A stretch of 64,000 nt of DNA, from assembly GCA_041399065.1 (NCBI GenBank), contig JAWKTN010000004.1:124001-188000 (forward strand). The letters are read 5' to 3'. Source of the stretch: JAGQPD01 sp020426865 (lineage in GTDB: Bacteria > Planctomycetota > Planctomycetia > Pirellulales > Pirellulaceae). This document shows, piece after piece, positions 50,325 to 59,377 of this stretch. The notes beneath the pieces are model-generated. The model saw only the letters and a list, made by a program, of their open reading frames with translations, was not told where the DNA came from and did not search any database. The translations under genes were made by a program, and so were the position numbers. How positions within the stretch are numbered: the first letter of the stretch is position 1; each line of letters begins with the position of its first letter.

Positions 50325-51601
50325 GTGCCAAAGACTCGGTCGTGGGCGTGGTCGTTGATGTGCAGGTCGATAATCTGGCCAGGTTGAGCATTCGGGTCGA
50401 CGGGAAACTGGACCGGTGCGTAACGGCAGGAGGTACCCGTGTACTGACCAGCGTCCTCACGCATCGCGCTCTCCACCAACACGCGTAATCGTCGCCCCGT
50501 TAGCCGCTGGAAGTAGTCCGTTCGCAACTGCTGTTCCAGCTCCGTTAATCGTGCTCCGCGCTCGGCGATTTCCGCAGCGGGAAGGCGATCCGTAAATTCG
50601 GCTGCCGGCGTCCCACGACGCGCACTAAAGGGGAAGATGTGGATCTTCGAAAAACCAACCTCCCGCGCCACATCACAGGTTGCGGCAAAATCGGCGTCCG
50701 ATTCGCCAGGAAACCCCACAATAATGTCCGTCGTAATCGCCGGATCGTCCAAACGCTCTCGAACCATTTGACATCGATCCACAAATCGCTTTGCACCCCA
50801 TCGCCGATTCATTCGCTGCAAAACTCGATCCGATCCGCTCTGCAAACAAATATGCAGATGCGGACAGACCTTGTGCGGATAGTTCGCCATCACGTCCAAC
50901 AACTCGCGAGTGACCTCGGTGGCTTCAATACTCGATAACCGGATCCGAAACGGATCCGGCAATTCCGCCAATCGCGCAACAAGCGTCGACAAACGTGTCC
51001 ACTGCGATTTGGGTCGGTTCCAATTCCAATCCACGCCGTAGTGCCCCAAATGGATGCCGGTCAACACGATCTCGTGATATCCATTGGCCGACAACCTCCG
51101 CGCCTCGTCGACGATATCCTCCAACGGACGACTCGCCATGTGAGGACGCACTTGGGGAATGATGCAGTAACTGCACCGTAACAAACAACCGTCCTGGACC
51201 TTCACATACGCTCGATGTCGACTCCCGAACTGCGAGATTCCTGTGGGCAAGTCGATGACGCCAAATCGCCCTAACACATCGGGCAACTCACGCTTGTCCG
51301 TGACCACCTCCGCCACTCCCGGCAGTGTCCGCAATTCCTCGGGCGCTCGCGTTGCATAGCACCCCATCACCACGATTCTCGCGTCCGGATTCTTCCGCGC
51401 CATTCTCCGCACTACCTGACGACTCTTCGCATCGCCTTCTGCGGTAACTGTACATGTGTTCACTATACAGAGGTCAGCGGGCTGTTGCATCTGGGCGTCG
51501 GCGTAGCCGTGCTGCAAGAGGCTTTCGCGGACCAGTTCGGTTTCGTACTGGTTGACTTTGCAGCCGAGCGTATGGGTGCGGAGCAGTGGCGAGTTGGTCA
51601 T
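50297..51601 (-). CDS. mtaB: tRNA t6A37 methylthiotransferase
   Basis: 434 residues. The N-terminal UPF0004 domain has THTLGCKVNQYETELVRESL, VNTCTVTAEGDAKSRQVVRR and VVMGCYAT (three Fe-S cysteines). The radical-SAM domain has VKVQDGCLLRCSYCIIPQVR (C-x3-C-x2-C), TGIHLGHYGVD and LHICLQSGSDRVLQRMNRRW. A TRAM-like end follows. The enzyme adds a methylthio group to t6A37 in tRNAs that read ANN codons. The last eight residues come from a palindromic repeat. The start codon overlaps the clpS stop by four bases, so the two genes are co-translated. Confidence 0.9.
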   Translation of the reverse strand: MTNSPLLRTHTLGCKVNQYETELVRESLLQHGYADAQMQQPADLCIVNTCTVTAEGDAKSRQVVRRMARKNPDARIVVMGCYATRAPEELRTLPGVAEVVTDKRELPDVLGRFGVIDLPTGISQFGSRHRAYVKVQDGCLLRCSYCIIPQVRPHMASRPLEDIVDEARRLSANGYHEIVLTGIHLGHYGVDWNWNRPKSQWTRLSTLVARLAELPDPFRIRLSSIEATEVTRELLDVMANYPHKVCPHLHICLQSGSDRVLQRMNRRWGAKRFVDRCQMVRERLDDPAITTDIIVGFPGESDADFAATCDVAREVGFSKIHIFPFSARRGTPAAEFTDRLPAAEIAERGARLTELEQQLRTDYFQRLTGRRLRVLVESAMREDAGQYTGTSCRYAPVQFPVDPNAQPGQIIDLHINDHAHDRVFGTMSHGCPQP

Positions 51602-51999
51602 GGTGCTGGTTCGATGGTGGCAGACATCGAGCCGAGGCAGCAGTTGATGCGACGGTCTTTGCCGTAGGCGTGGATCTGGTCGCGTTTGAGTTCGGCGTGT
51701 TCGCGGGTGGTGGTCAGGCAGACGGCCCAGCCGCGATGATCGACCGTGCGTGCGACACGATAGGCTTGGACTTCGTCCATCCGGAACAATTCGATCATCA
51801 TATCAATGACGTAGTCGTAGGTATGATCGTTGTCGTCCCAGAGGAGGACGTGGTACTGGGGCTGCCGACGCGTTTTCTGATTATGTTTCTTCCGCCGCTT
51901 GGTGGCCAATTTCGGTTCTGCCACGGCCACCGCGGTTTGGGCGTCGTCCAGCGGAGTTTCGGCTGTTTTGTTGGTGTCCTTTTCCGTATCCATGTGCAT
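51598..51999 (-). CDS. clpS: ClpS-type Clp protease adaptor
   Basis: 133 residues. A disordered N-terminal tail of about 45 residues precedes the ClpS core: QYHVLLWDDNDHTYDYVIDM, MIELFRMDEVQAYRVARTVD, HRGWAVCLTTTREHAELKRD and QIHAYGKDRRINCCLGSMSA. The DDNDHT segment replaces the NDD-x-T used for N-degron binding, so substrate preference may differ. ClpS delivers N-degron substrates to ClpA-type unfoldases. ATG 51999 and 51993 are both possible starts. The gene overlaps mtaB by ATGA. No clpA is adjacent. Confidence 0.82.
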   Translation of the reverse strand: MHMDTEKDTNKTAETPLDDAQTAVAVAEPKLATKRRKKHNQKTRRQPQYHVLLWDDNDHTYDYVIDMMIELFRMDEVQAYRVARTVDHRGWAVCLTTTREHAELKRDQIHAYGKDRRINCCLGSMSATIEPAP

Positions 52000-52135
52000 C
52001 GATTCCGTTAGTGGGTGCTGCGAACAAACGGGGACGAGGGGTGCGGGTCCCCACGTCGCGGTAGTCGCCGAGCGGCAATGCCATTATATTTGTCAAAACC
52101 GGAACCGAAAACACGCCGCAGAAGGATTTATTGAA

Positions 52136-53512
52136 ATGACCGTACCGGCAGCGCTCGAGCAGTACCTGGAATCGCAACGGGAGCGATTTGAGGAGGATTT
52201 ATGCGAAATATTGCGAATTCCCAGCGTCAGCACGGACAGTCGGCATCGGGGGGACGTTCGGCGGGGGGCCGAGTGGGTCGCATCGCAATTTCAAGCAATG
52301 GGGTTAGAAGCGGAAATCTGTGAGACGACGGGGCATCCGATCGTATTTGCCCAAAGCGCCCCGGTTACCGGCAAGCCGGTGGCGTTGGTGTATGGACATT
52401 ACGACGTGCAGCCACCGGATCCGCTGTCGGAGTGGAAGTCACCGCCATTTGAACCGACTCGGCGGGACGGCAACATTTATGCTCGGGGTGCGACGGACGA
52501 CAAAGGGCAGATGCTCACACACGTCAAGAGTGCTCAGGCGTGGATGGCGACCGCGGGGAGTTTGCCGATCCAGCTGAAGTTTGTGATTGAGGGGGAGGAG
52601 GAAGTTGGCAGTGGCGGGATGTATGGTTTTCTGGACACGAATCGGGACCGGTTGCAGGCGGACATCGCGGTGATCAGTGACACCAGTCAATTTGCGCCGG
52701 GTCAGCCGGCGATCACCTACGGTCTGAAGGGAATTGCGTACTACGAGTTGCGGTTGGTGGGACCGAGGCAAGATTTGCATTCGGGAACGTTTGGTGGTGC
52801 CGTGACGAACCCCGCCAACACGCTATCCAAGATGTTGTCAGCGCTCGTGGACAGCAAGGGCCGCGTGCAGGTCCCGCATTTCTATGACAAGGTAGTGCCA
52901 TTGGGTGATGAGGAACGCAAACAGTTCGCAGCGTTGCCGTTTTCCGAATCAGCGTTCATGAAGCAGATCGGTGTTGACGGTGTGTCGGGCGAGGAGGGAT
53001 ACACAACGTTGGAACGGCGGTGGGCGCGACCCACGTGCGACATCAACGGACTGACAAGTGGCTATCAGGGGGAGGGAGCCAAGACAGTATTGCCGTCGCG
53101 GGCGAGTGCCAAATTCAGTTTTCGATTGGTTCCCAATCAAGACCCACACGACGTGACCGTCGAACTGAAGAAGATGTTGCAGGCGATGTGTCCGCCAGGA
53201 ATAGCGATGGAGTTGATCGATTTCCATGGCGCTCCGGGATTCGTGTTGCCGCTGGATAGTCCTTACATGGCGGCCGCATCGCGCGCGATCGAGCAAGGCT
53301 TCGGTCGGGCTCCGGTGTTCATCCGCGAGGGGGGATCGATCCCGATAGTAAATACGTTCAAAGAGCAATTGAAAATCGATACCCTGCTGCTGGGGTGGGG
53401 GCTCGACGACGATAACACCCACAGCCCCAATGAAAAATTTTCGCTGGCGGATTTTCATCGCGGTATCAAGGCCAGTGCGTGTCTGTGGCAGGAGTTGGCG
53501 GAATTGGGTTGA
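52136..53512 (+). CDS. M20-family metallopeptidase (dipeptidase type)
   Basis: About 458 residues from ATG 52136, with AGAAGGA upstream. The zinc ligands and catalytic residues are in VYGHYDVQPPDP (His, Asp), IYARGATDDKGQMLTH (bridging Asp), IEGEEEVGSGGM (catalytic Glu and ligand Glu) and VISDTSQFAPG (Asp). The dimerisation domain follows (LRLVGPRQDLHSGTFGGAVT) and the last ligand histidine lies in DDDNTHSPNEKF. This is the M20 dipeptidase/carnosinase-like subgroup that hydrolyses dipeptides in the cytoplasm. No signal peptide. It is divergent from clpS and 126 bases before serS. Confidence 0.88.
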   Translation: MTVPAALEQYLESQRERFEEDLCEILRIPSVSTDSRHRGDVRRGAEWVASQFQAMGLEAEICETTGHPIVFAQSAPVTGKPVALVYGHYDVQPPDPLSEWKSPPFEPTRRDGNIYARGATDDKGQMLTHVKSAQAWMATAGSLPIQLKFVIEGEEEVGSGGMYGFLDTNRDRLQADIAVISDTSQFAPGQPAITYGLKGIAYYELRLVGPRQDLHSGTFGGAVTNPANTLSKMLSALVDSKGRVQVPHFYDKVVPLGDEERKQFAALPFSESAFMKQIGVDGVSGEEGYTTLERRWARPTCDINGLTSGYQGEGAKTVLPSRASAKFSFRLVPNQDPHDVTVELKKMLQAMCPPGIAMELIDFHGAPGFVLPLDSPYMAAASRAIEQGFGRAPVFIREGGSIPIVNTFKEQLKIDTLLLGWGLDDDNTHSPNEKFSLADFHRGIKASACLWQELAELG

Positions 53513-53638
53513 AGCTCGACGCCGAGAATCGGCCACTTTCGCCACTGTCGCGAGGGTCGCCCGACGTTCGCGAAACATCTTTGCAGGTCCGTTTTCCGAT
53601 CATCCTTTACTTTATTATCCACTCTGGCGTGAACCTTT

Positions 53639-54919
53639 ATGCTTGATCGAAAATTCATTGTCGATAACGCGAACGAAGTCAGGAAGAATTGTCAGCAGCG
53701 TGGCGTGACTGCGGACGTCGGCCAATTGTTGACGTTAGAAGAGCAACGCCGTCAACTGCAGCAGACGGTGCAAGAATTGAATCGGCAGGCCAACGAGGTT
53801 TCCAAGTCGATCGGCAAGGCGAAGGACGCGGACGAGCGGGAAGCCCGGAAGGAAGAGGGGAGACAACTTCGTGAGCAGAAGGACACTGCGCAATCCGAAC
53901 ACGATCGATTGGATGAACAGATTCTCGACATCCAGCGTCAGATCCCGAACATGACGCATCCCGCCGCGCCGGTCGGTACGGACGATCATGCGAATCTCGA
54001 GATTAAAAAAGGAAAGCACGCCCCTCGCGCGTTTTCGTTCCAGCCGCTCGATCATCTCGAGATCGGTCAAAAACTGGATTTGATCGATTTCGAAGCGGGT
54101 GCGCGGACGACCGGTACCGGGTTCTATTTTCTCAAGAATGAAGCGGTATTGCTGGAATTAGCGTTGCAGCAGTTTGCATTGAAGACGTTAATTGAGGCCG
54201 GGTTTACTCCCACGATCACTCCCGACCTGGCGCGCAACGAGATTCTGCACGGTATCGGTTTCATTCCGCGTGGCCCGGAGACTCAGATTTACAGCGTCGA
54301 CAACACCGACCTCAGCCTCGTAGCAACGGCCGAAATAACACTTGGTGGAATGCTTTCTGGGGAAGTGCTGGACGAAGAACAATTGCCGCTAAAAGTTTGC
54401 GGTGTCAGTCACTGTTATCGGACAGAGGCCGGAGCTGCCGGACGTGCGTCACGCGGGCTGTACCGCGTGCATCAATTCACGAAAATCGAGATGTTCGCAT
54501 TCACGACACCCGATCAAAGCGACGGCATTCTGGACACGTTCTGCGAACTCGAGTGCCATATTTTCGATACATTGGGTATCCCGTACCGAGTGGTCGACAC
54601 GGCGACCGGGGATTTGGGGGGGCCGGCGTATCGAAAATTCGATCTCGAGGCCTGGATGCCTGGCCGCGGCGATGGTGGGGAATACGGCGAGGTGACCAGC
54701 ACCAGCAATTGCACCGACTATCAAGCTCGTCGACTTGATATCCGCTACAAACGAAAGGGCGAAAAGGGGACGCATTTCGTCCACACGCTCAACGGAACCG
54801 CGGTGGCCGTCAGCCGAGCGATGATTGCCGTGTTGGAGAATTACCAGCAAGAGGACGGAACGGTGGTTGTGCCCGAGGTCCTCCGTGGCGTCGTCGGCAA
54901 GGACGTAATTGGCAGGTAG
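53639..54919 (+). CDS. serS: Seryl-tRNA synthetase
   Basis: 426 residues, the usual length. The N-terminal long coiled-coil arm (VKSIGKAKDADEREARKEEG region, residues about 30-100) binds the tRNA-Ser variable arm. The class II core has FYFLKNEAVLLELALQQFAL, TPTITPDLARNEILHGIGF, motif 2 FRTEAG-type in HCYRTEAGAAGRASRGLYRV then HQFTKIEMFAF, and motif 3 LNGTAVAVSRAMIAVLENYQ. It charges tRNA-Ser with serine. ATG 53639 lies at the start of the conserved MLDRKFIVDNANEVRKN. A terminator-like hairpin follows. Confidence 0.96.
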   Translation: MLDRKFIVDNANEVRKNCQQRGVTADVGQLLTLEEQRRQLQQTVQELNRQANEVSKSIGKAKDADEREARKEEGRQLREQKDTAQSEHDRLDEQILDIQRQIPNMTHPAAPVGTDDHANLEIKKGKHAPRAFSFQPLDHLEIGQKLDLIDFEAGARTTGTGFYFLKNEAVLLELALQQFALKTLIEAGFTPTITPDLARNEILHGIGFIPRGPETQIYSVDNTDLSLVATAEITLGGMLSGEVLDEEQLPLKVCGVSHCYRTEAGAAGRASRGLYRVHQFTKIEMFAFTTPDQSDGILDTFCELECHIFDTLGIPYRVVDTATGDLGGPAYRKFDLEAWMPGRGDGGEYGEVTSTSNCTDYQARRLDIRYKRKGEKGTHFVHTLNGTAVAVSRAMIAVLENYQQEDGTVVVPEVLRGVVGKDVIGR

Positions 54920-54949
54920 CCGAAGTTGCTGAGCGGCCCCATACACCGG

Positions 54950-54978
54950 TCTGGGGGGAAATCTCCCCAGATTTCTTC
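54950..54978 (+). terminator. Terminator-like hairpin after serS
   Basis: TCTGGGG (54950-54956) pairs with CCCCAGA (54965-54971), eight-base loop, followed by TTTCTTCC. A moderate T-rich tail 31 bases after the serS stop suggests factor-independent termination. Confidence 0.6.
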
Positions 54979-55079
54979 CGGATTCGTTGACTCGCCCGGG
55001 GGGCCCGGTTTACTCTGGAAGGAAGGTACCGAAGTGGGGTGGGGCAGCTAGCGTTCGGTATTTCGGGAGGAGGCACATC

Positions 55080-56411
55080 GTGGTTGTTCGTGCGCGGAAT
55101 GAAATGTTGATCTCACAAGAATTGCGCCCCTGCGCGACACTTTGGGCTGCCCTATTGGCGACCGTGATCGTGGCCAACAGTGGTCTGGCAGCTCTCAATA
55201 GCTACGAGCCGTTCGATTACACACCCGGCGTGGCTGGCAACGGGCTCAATGGCGGCACCGGCTGGAATGACGCTTGGACCGATACCTTGCCCGGCATTGG
55301 CACGGCGGGAACGACCGAGGTGTTGGCCGGTGGGCTGACATATGCGGACGGCGCTGGCAATGAACTGTTGGTGTCTGGCGGGGCATTGTCGATGGAGGGA
55401 TTTGACTTGTCGTTCGCCGGCGGTCCCAACTTTTCCACGATTGGACGGAGCAGCGCGCAAGATGTTTCGGGAAGCTATTGGATCAGTTTCTTATTTGAAT
55501 CGAGCATCTCGTTGCCGCAATCATTCTATTACTATTTCGGAGATCCGGATCGTACGGCGTTCGGCCGGGTTCTCAACCAGGAAGACGAGATCAAGTTTGC
55601 TAGTTCGGACGCGGGGGCCAGTTCGACGACGATTGATGCCGGGACGACTTACCTGTTAGTTGCCAATTTGGTGAATCGTGAAAGCGAATTGGAAAATGCT
55701 GGACACAATCGATTGTGGATCAACCCGAATCTTTCTAGTCTGGGGACACCCGATGCCACATCGGACGGCACCGGCTTTGGCAGCGGGTCGGTTTATTCGG
55801 CCGTGGGCAGCTTTTTTTATTCGGCGGAGGAGAACGCGACCTTCAAGCTTGATGAAGTTCGGTGGGGAGATTCGATGGACGACGTTTTGCCGATCGACGA
55901 CGACGGCGGCAACGGCACGGGGGGAGGCATCGATCCCGATTTCAACAATGATGGTTTTGTGGATGGCATTGATGTCGATTCGTTGGTAGCGATTATTGTA
56001 TCTGGAGCCAACTCGTCGGCATTTGACATGAATCAGGATACCGTGGTCGACATCGCGGATTTGGACACATGGCGGGTGCGCGCCGGGGCGGTGAATTTGG
56101 GCGCCGGGATCGAATATCTTCGAGGTGACGCGAACTTGGATGGGGCCGTCGACGTACGGGACTTCAACGCATGGAACCGTCATCGCGACGGCGGTCTCGG
56201 TTGGACTCAGGGCGATTTCAACGCCAGCGGCGTCGTGGACAACGCGGATTTCTTGATTTGGAACGGCAATAAATTCGGATTGGCAAGCTCGACCTCTTTG
56301 GCGGTGAGTGTACCGGAGCCAACAACGGGAATGCTATTATTAATGACTCTGCTGATGTGCCTGCGTGGCGCACGTGGCTTCAGATTGGATCGCGATTTGC
56401 CCGTTGGGTAA
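55080..56411 (+). CDS. PEP-CTERM protein with dockerin-like calcium repeats
   Basis: About 443 residues. GTG 55080 is chosen because a very strong ribosome site, GGGAGGAGG, ends seven bases before it; ATG 55104 is inside the same signal peptide (TLWAALLATVIVANSGLAAL). The mature part starts NSYEPFDYTPGVAGNGLNGG, a concanavalin-like LamG-type region to about residue 275. Then come dockerin/EF-hand-like repeats: DPDFNNDGFVDGIDVDSLVA, DMNQDTVVDIADLDTWRVRA, RGDANLDGAVDVRDFNAWNR and GDFNASGVVDNADFLIWNG. The tail VPEPTTGMLLLMTLLMCLRG with a basic end is the sorting signal. Surface attachment or matrix binding is expected. Confidence 0.85.
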   Translation: MVVRARNEMLISQELRPCATLWAALLATVIVANSGLAALNSYEPFDYTPGVAGNGLNGGTGWNDAWTDTLPGIGTAGTTEVLAGGLTYADGAGNELLVSGGALSMEGFDLSFAGGPNFSTIGRSSAQDVSGSYWISFLFESSISLPQSFYYYFGDPDRTAFGRVLNQEDEIKFASSDAGASSTTIDAGTTYLLVANLVNRESELENAGHNRLWINPNLSSLGTPDATSDGTGFGSGSVYSAVGSFFYSAEENATFKLDEVRWGDSMDDVLPIDDDGGNGTGGGIDPDFNNDGFVDGIDVDSLVAIIVSGANSSAFDMNQDTVVDIADLDTWRVRAGAVNLGAGIEYLRGDANLDGAVDVRDFNAWNRHRDGGLGWTQGDFNASGVVDNADFLIWNGNKFGLASSTSLAVSVPEPTTGMLLLMTLLMCLRGARGFRLDRDLPVG

Positions 56412-56418
56412 TTCGGCC

Positions 56419-57597
56419 TCACAACCTCACAAAGATTTTTCTCCGGTACATCCACAGCAGAGGAGGCAGGAAGATCAGGACGTTCGCGACCGCATAGAGT
56501 AGTGAAACGACGTTGGGTGAGAAGGATTCAGCGGGAAGCAGGCGTGCGAATGCGTGGTCGACGAGCCACGATTTCAGTGAGATCGCTTCCTCCGTGACTT
56601 TGATCCGCAGCAGCAATCGGCCGATCATGCCGGACGCAACGAATACGGCCAAGGCGTTGCTACCGAAGGCCAGCCATGGAGAAATACCGCGGCGCCATCC
56701 CAAGTGATCGATCAGCCACATCGATAGCGCGAGGCATTGCAGCGCGAGGCCGCCGGTCAACATCACAAAGGAGCTGGTCCACAGTGCCTTGTTGATCGGA
56801 AACCACCAGCTCCAAATCGTCCCGACGATCGCACAGGCCACACCCATGCCAAACATACCTGTCAGGCGTTCGGCCATCCGGTGTTGCCGTGAGATCCAAA
56901 TCCCCGTCAGCAGACCCAAGCAGCAAGTGACGACGGCGGGTAATGTGCTGAGTGCTCCTTCCGGGTCCCATGTCTTGGTGGAGCTCCACATGTGGCCTGC
57001 TAACAACTTGCCGTCGATCCAAGCGGCCAAATTGGTGCCCGGTTCCAGGTTGGCGGGAACACCATTGGGCAATGGAATCATCGTCATCGCCATCCAATAG
57101 CCGACGAGGATCGTCGCGCACATGCCCAATAGGACACGCCAGGGCAGAAACATGTAAGCGGTGGCGGAGACGACATACGCAATGGCGATGCGTTGCAGGA
57201 CACCGGGAATTCGCAGGTTGTTGAGGTATCCATCGGGAAAGCCGTTAAGAAACAAGCCGACGGCAAAGATCAATACGCCCCGTTGGAGAACCTTTCGCAG
57301 CAGCAACTTTCGCGCGTCACCACGCTGGACGCGCTTGTCGAGGGCCAAAGGAATGGCAACGCCGGCGATGAACAAGAAGAAGGGGAAGATCAAATCCGTG
57401 GGGGTCCAACCGTGCCATTCCGCGTGTGCTAGTGGCGGATAGACGTGGGACCATGATCCTGGATTGTTGACCAGGATCATTGCCGCCACGGTAGCTCCAC
57501 GGAAGACATCGAGCGACAACAGGCGGCGATTGGTGTCGAGCGGTGGCGACGGGTGCGGTGCGTGGTCGGTGCCTCGTCGTTCGGCTGATGTAGGCAT
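56419..57597 (-). CDS. Heparan-alpha-glucosaminide N-acetyltransferase-family membrane protein
   Basis: 392 residues with about ten membrane helices. LLSLDVFRGATVAAMILVNN, the invariant HAEWHGWTPTDLIFPFFLFI (His and Asp of the family), GVLQRIAIAYVV, DPEGALSTLPAVVTCCLGLL and NKALWTSSFVMLTGGLALQC identify the HGSNAT/YeiB-like DUF5009 family. Animal members acetylate glucosamine across the lysosomal membrane; bacterial roles are largely unknown but may involve cell-surface glycans. It is convergent with the PEP-CTERM/dockerin gene (stops 7 bases apart) and lies 13 bases after the aminopeptidase gene on the same strand. Confidence 0.88.
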   Translation of the reverse strand: MPTSAERRGTDHAPHPSPPLDTNRRLLSLDVFRGATVAAMILVNNPGSWSHVYPPLAHAEWHGWTPTDLIFPFFLFIAGVAIPLALDKRVQRGDARKLLLRKVLQRGVLIFAVGLFLNGFPDGYLNNLRIPGVLQRIAIAYVVSATAYMFLPWRVLLGMCATILVGYWMAMTMIPLPNGVPANLEPGTNLAAWIDGKLLAGHMWSSTKTWDPEGALSTLPAVVTCCLGLLTGIWISRQHRMAERLTGMFGMGVACAIVGTIWSWWFPINKALWTSSFVMLTGGLALQCLALSMWLIDHLGWRRGISPWLAFGSNALAVFVASGMIGRLLLRIKVTEEAISLKSWLVDHAFARLLPAESFSPNVVSLLYAVANVLIFLPPLLWMYRRKIFVRL

Positions 57598-57610
57598 GGA
57601 TCTGATTTGT

Positions 57611-58729
57611 CTACTTGGGCCAATGCGGGTCGAGGAAGCGGCCGTTTTCGCTGATCAAGTTTCCATCCACAAAGATCTGCCCGCCTTGGCGCAAGTCGCA
57701 AACCATGTCCCAATGCAGTCCGGATCGGTTCTTGCCACCTGTTTCCGGGTAGGCGGAACCGACGGCGGCATGAAATGTGCCGCCAATTTTCTCGTCGAAG
57801 AGCGTGTTCTTGGAGTATTGAGTGACGGAGTAATTGGTGCCGATGGCGATTTCCCCCAAGATACGTGCCCCTTCGTCCTGGTCCAGCATGGCGATGAGGA
57901 ATGCTTCCCCCTTATCGGCCGATGCCTCGACGACCTTGCCATGTTGAAACGTCAGCTTGGCTCCCTCGACCTCGCGGCCACCGTGCACTGCCGGAAAACT
58001 GAATGCCACGGTTCCTTCGGTGGCATCTTCGATCGGCCCAGTAAACACTTCTCCATCGGGAAAATTCTCGTGGCCATCGCAATTGATCCAAATGCGATCC
58101 GTAACGTTCAATTTCAAATCGGTCCCCTGCGGTGTCACGAAACGCAATTCCTGTTTGCCATTCAAGTAGTCGACCAGCCGCTGTTGGCGTTGGCTCACTT
58201 CGCGCCACGCTGCGGCGGGATCGTCGTGATGCAACAGGCCGGCCTGGAACACAAAGTCTTCGTATTCGGCGAGGGAACACTCGGCATCCTGCGCGGCCGA
58301 CATGCATGGCATCTGGGTCCCTACCCAGCGGAGCTGTCCTTCGGCCGCTCGCTCCAGGAATCGTTCCAGGAATCGTTTGCGGGCTTGGCTAACAAGTGCC
58401 TGTCGCGCAGGGGCCATCCGCGAAAGTGATTTCGTGTTGTCGCCGCCCCACACATGAATTGCGACGTCGAGCTTTTCAACTTCGTGTAATTGCAGCGGAT
58501 CCTCAAATCGCAGTTGCTCGTCGCTGGCTTCCAGCAATCGGTAAACCTGGCATTCATCCGGAGTCATATTGACAAGTGGGTGTCCACCGGCCGCTAAGAC
58601 CTTGCGGTAGATTGCCACTAGCAGCGGCCGGCTAACGGCCGAACCGCTTATTCGGACCAGGTTGCCAGGCTGTACCTGCGTGGAGTAGTTCACCAGTACG
58701 TCGGCCAGTTTGTCGAGTCGTGGGTCCAT
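57611..58729 (-). CDS. M29-family aminopeptidase
   Basis: About 372 residues from ATG 58729, with AGGAG upstream. MDPRLDKLADVLVNYSTQVQ, PGNLVRISGSAVSRPLLVAI and YRKVLAAGGHPLVNMTPDE form the family N-terminal domain. The metal site of thermophilic aminopeptidases (AmpS/AmpT) is represented by ARILGEIAIGTNYSVTQYSK (Glu), NTLFDEKIGGTFHAAVGSAY (Glu, His) and SGLHWDMVCDL (His, Asp). It removes N-terminal residues in the cytoplasm using a two-metal centre. It starts 14 bases downstream of the Nudix gene and probably shares its transcript. Confidence 0.88.
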   Translation of the reverse strand: MDPRLDKLADVLVNYSTQVQPGNLVRISGSAVSRPLLVAIYRKVLAAGGHPLVNMTPDECQVYRLLEASDEQLRFEDPLQLHEVEKLDVAIHVWGGDNTKSLSRMAPARQALVSQARKRFLERFLERAAEGQLRWVGTQMPCMSAAQDAECSLAEYEDFVFQAGLLHHDDPAAAWREVSQRQQRLVDYLNGKQELRFVTPQGTDLKLNVTDRIWINCDGHENFPDGEVFTGPIEDATEGTVAFSFPAVHGGREVEGAKLTFQHGKVVEASADKGEAFLIAMLDQDEGARILGEIAIGTNYSVTQYSKNTLFDEKIGGTFHAAVGSAYPETGGKNRSGLHWDMVCDLRQGGQIFVDGNLISENGRFLDPHWPK

Positions 58730-58742
58730 GTTGATTGGTCTC

Positions 58743-59279
58743 CTATGAGCGTTGGCGACGTAGTTGGTTCCAGTAAAGCAAACCGACGATGGTTTTAGCA
58801 TCGCGGATGGTACCGTCGAAGACCATGCCCAGCGCGTCGTCGAAATCGACGATCAGATTCTCGATCAGTTCGCCCGCTTCCCGTGCGGAGGCACCAGGTG
58901 TGAGACCTTCGGCAACGAACAGTCGCATGTATTCGTCCAAGATCCCAGGTGCCGCGTAAAAACTGTGCAAATGGCGAACGGTCGTGGCGGTAAAACCTGT
59001 TTCTTCGATCAGTTCGCGGTATGCCGTTTCCTCCAGCGGCTCGTCAGGCTCCAGCGTGCCGGCCGGCAATTCCACCAGCCAATCGGCGACGGCGACCCGG
59101 AAGTTACGAATAAGACAGACGCTGTCCGGCGTTACCATCGGGACGATGACCACCGACCCCGGGTGACGCACCACTTCCCGCTGGTGCCAGGTGCCGTCGG
59201 GCGTTTGGTGTCGAGCTTTTTCCACGCGAAAACGTTGGCATTGTAACAGCAGGTCTTCGTTGGGGGCAGAGGGTTCCAT
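58743..59279 (-). CDS. Nudix hydrolase, ADP-ribose pyrophosphatase-like
   Basis: 178 residues. The complete Nudix box is GTLEPDEPLEETAYRELIEE followed by TGF (G-x5-E-x7-REUxEExGU). The N-terminal REVVRHPGSVVIVPMVTPDS and VCLIRNFRVAVADWLVELPA match the NudF/ADPRase group, whose dimers hydrolyse ADP-ribose. FYAAPGILDEYMRLFVAEGL is the conserved 15-residue downstream motif with Pro and Asp/Glu. Substrate could also be another nucleoside diphosphate sugar. It is the first gene of the leftward Nudix-M29-acetyltransferase set. Confidence 0.9.
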   Translation of the reverse strand: MEPSAPNEDLLLQCQRFRVEKARHQTPDGTWHQREVVRHPGSVVIVPMVTPDSVCLIRNFRVAVADWLVELPAGTLEPDEPLEETAYRELIEETGFTATTVRHLHSFYAAPGILDEYMRLFVAEGLTPGASAREAGELIENLIVDFDDALGMVFDGTIRDAKTIVGLLYWNQLRRQRS

Positions 59280-59377
59280 GAGACGGATTGACTCGCGAGA
59301 TTCTCGGGGAATTTTCAGGCTTGGTCATACGATGCTATCAAAAGATTGATGCATGAGGCTAGCGGTGATAAGATGAA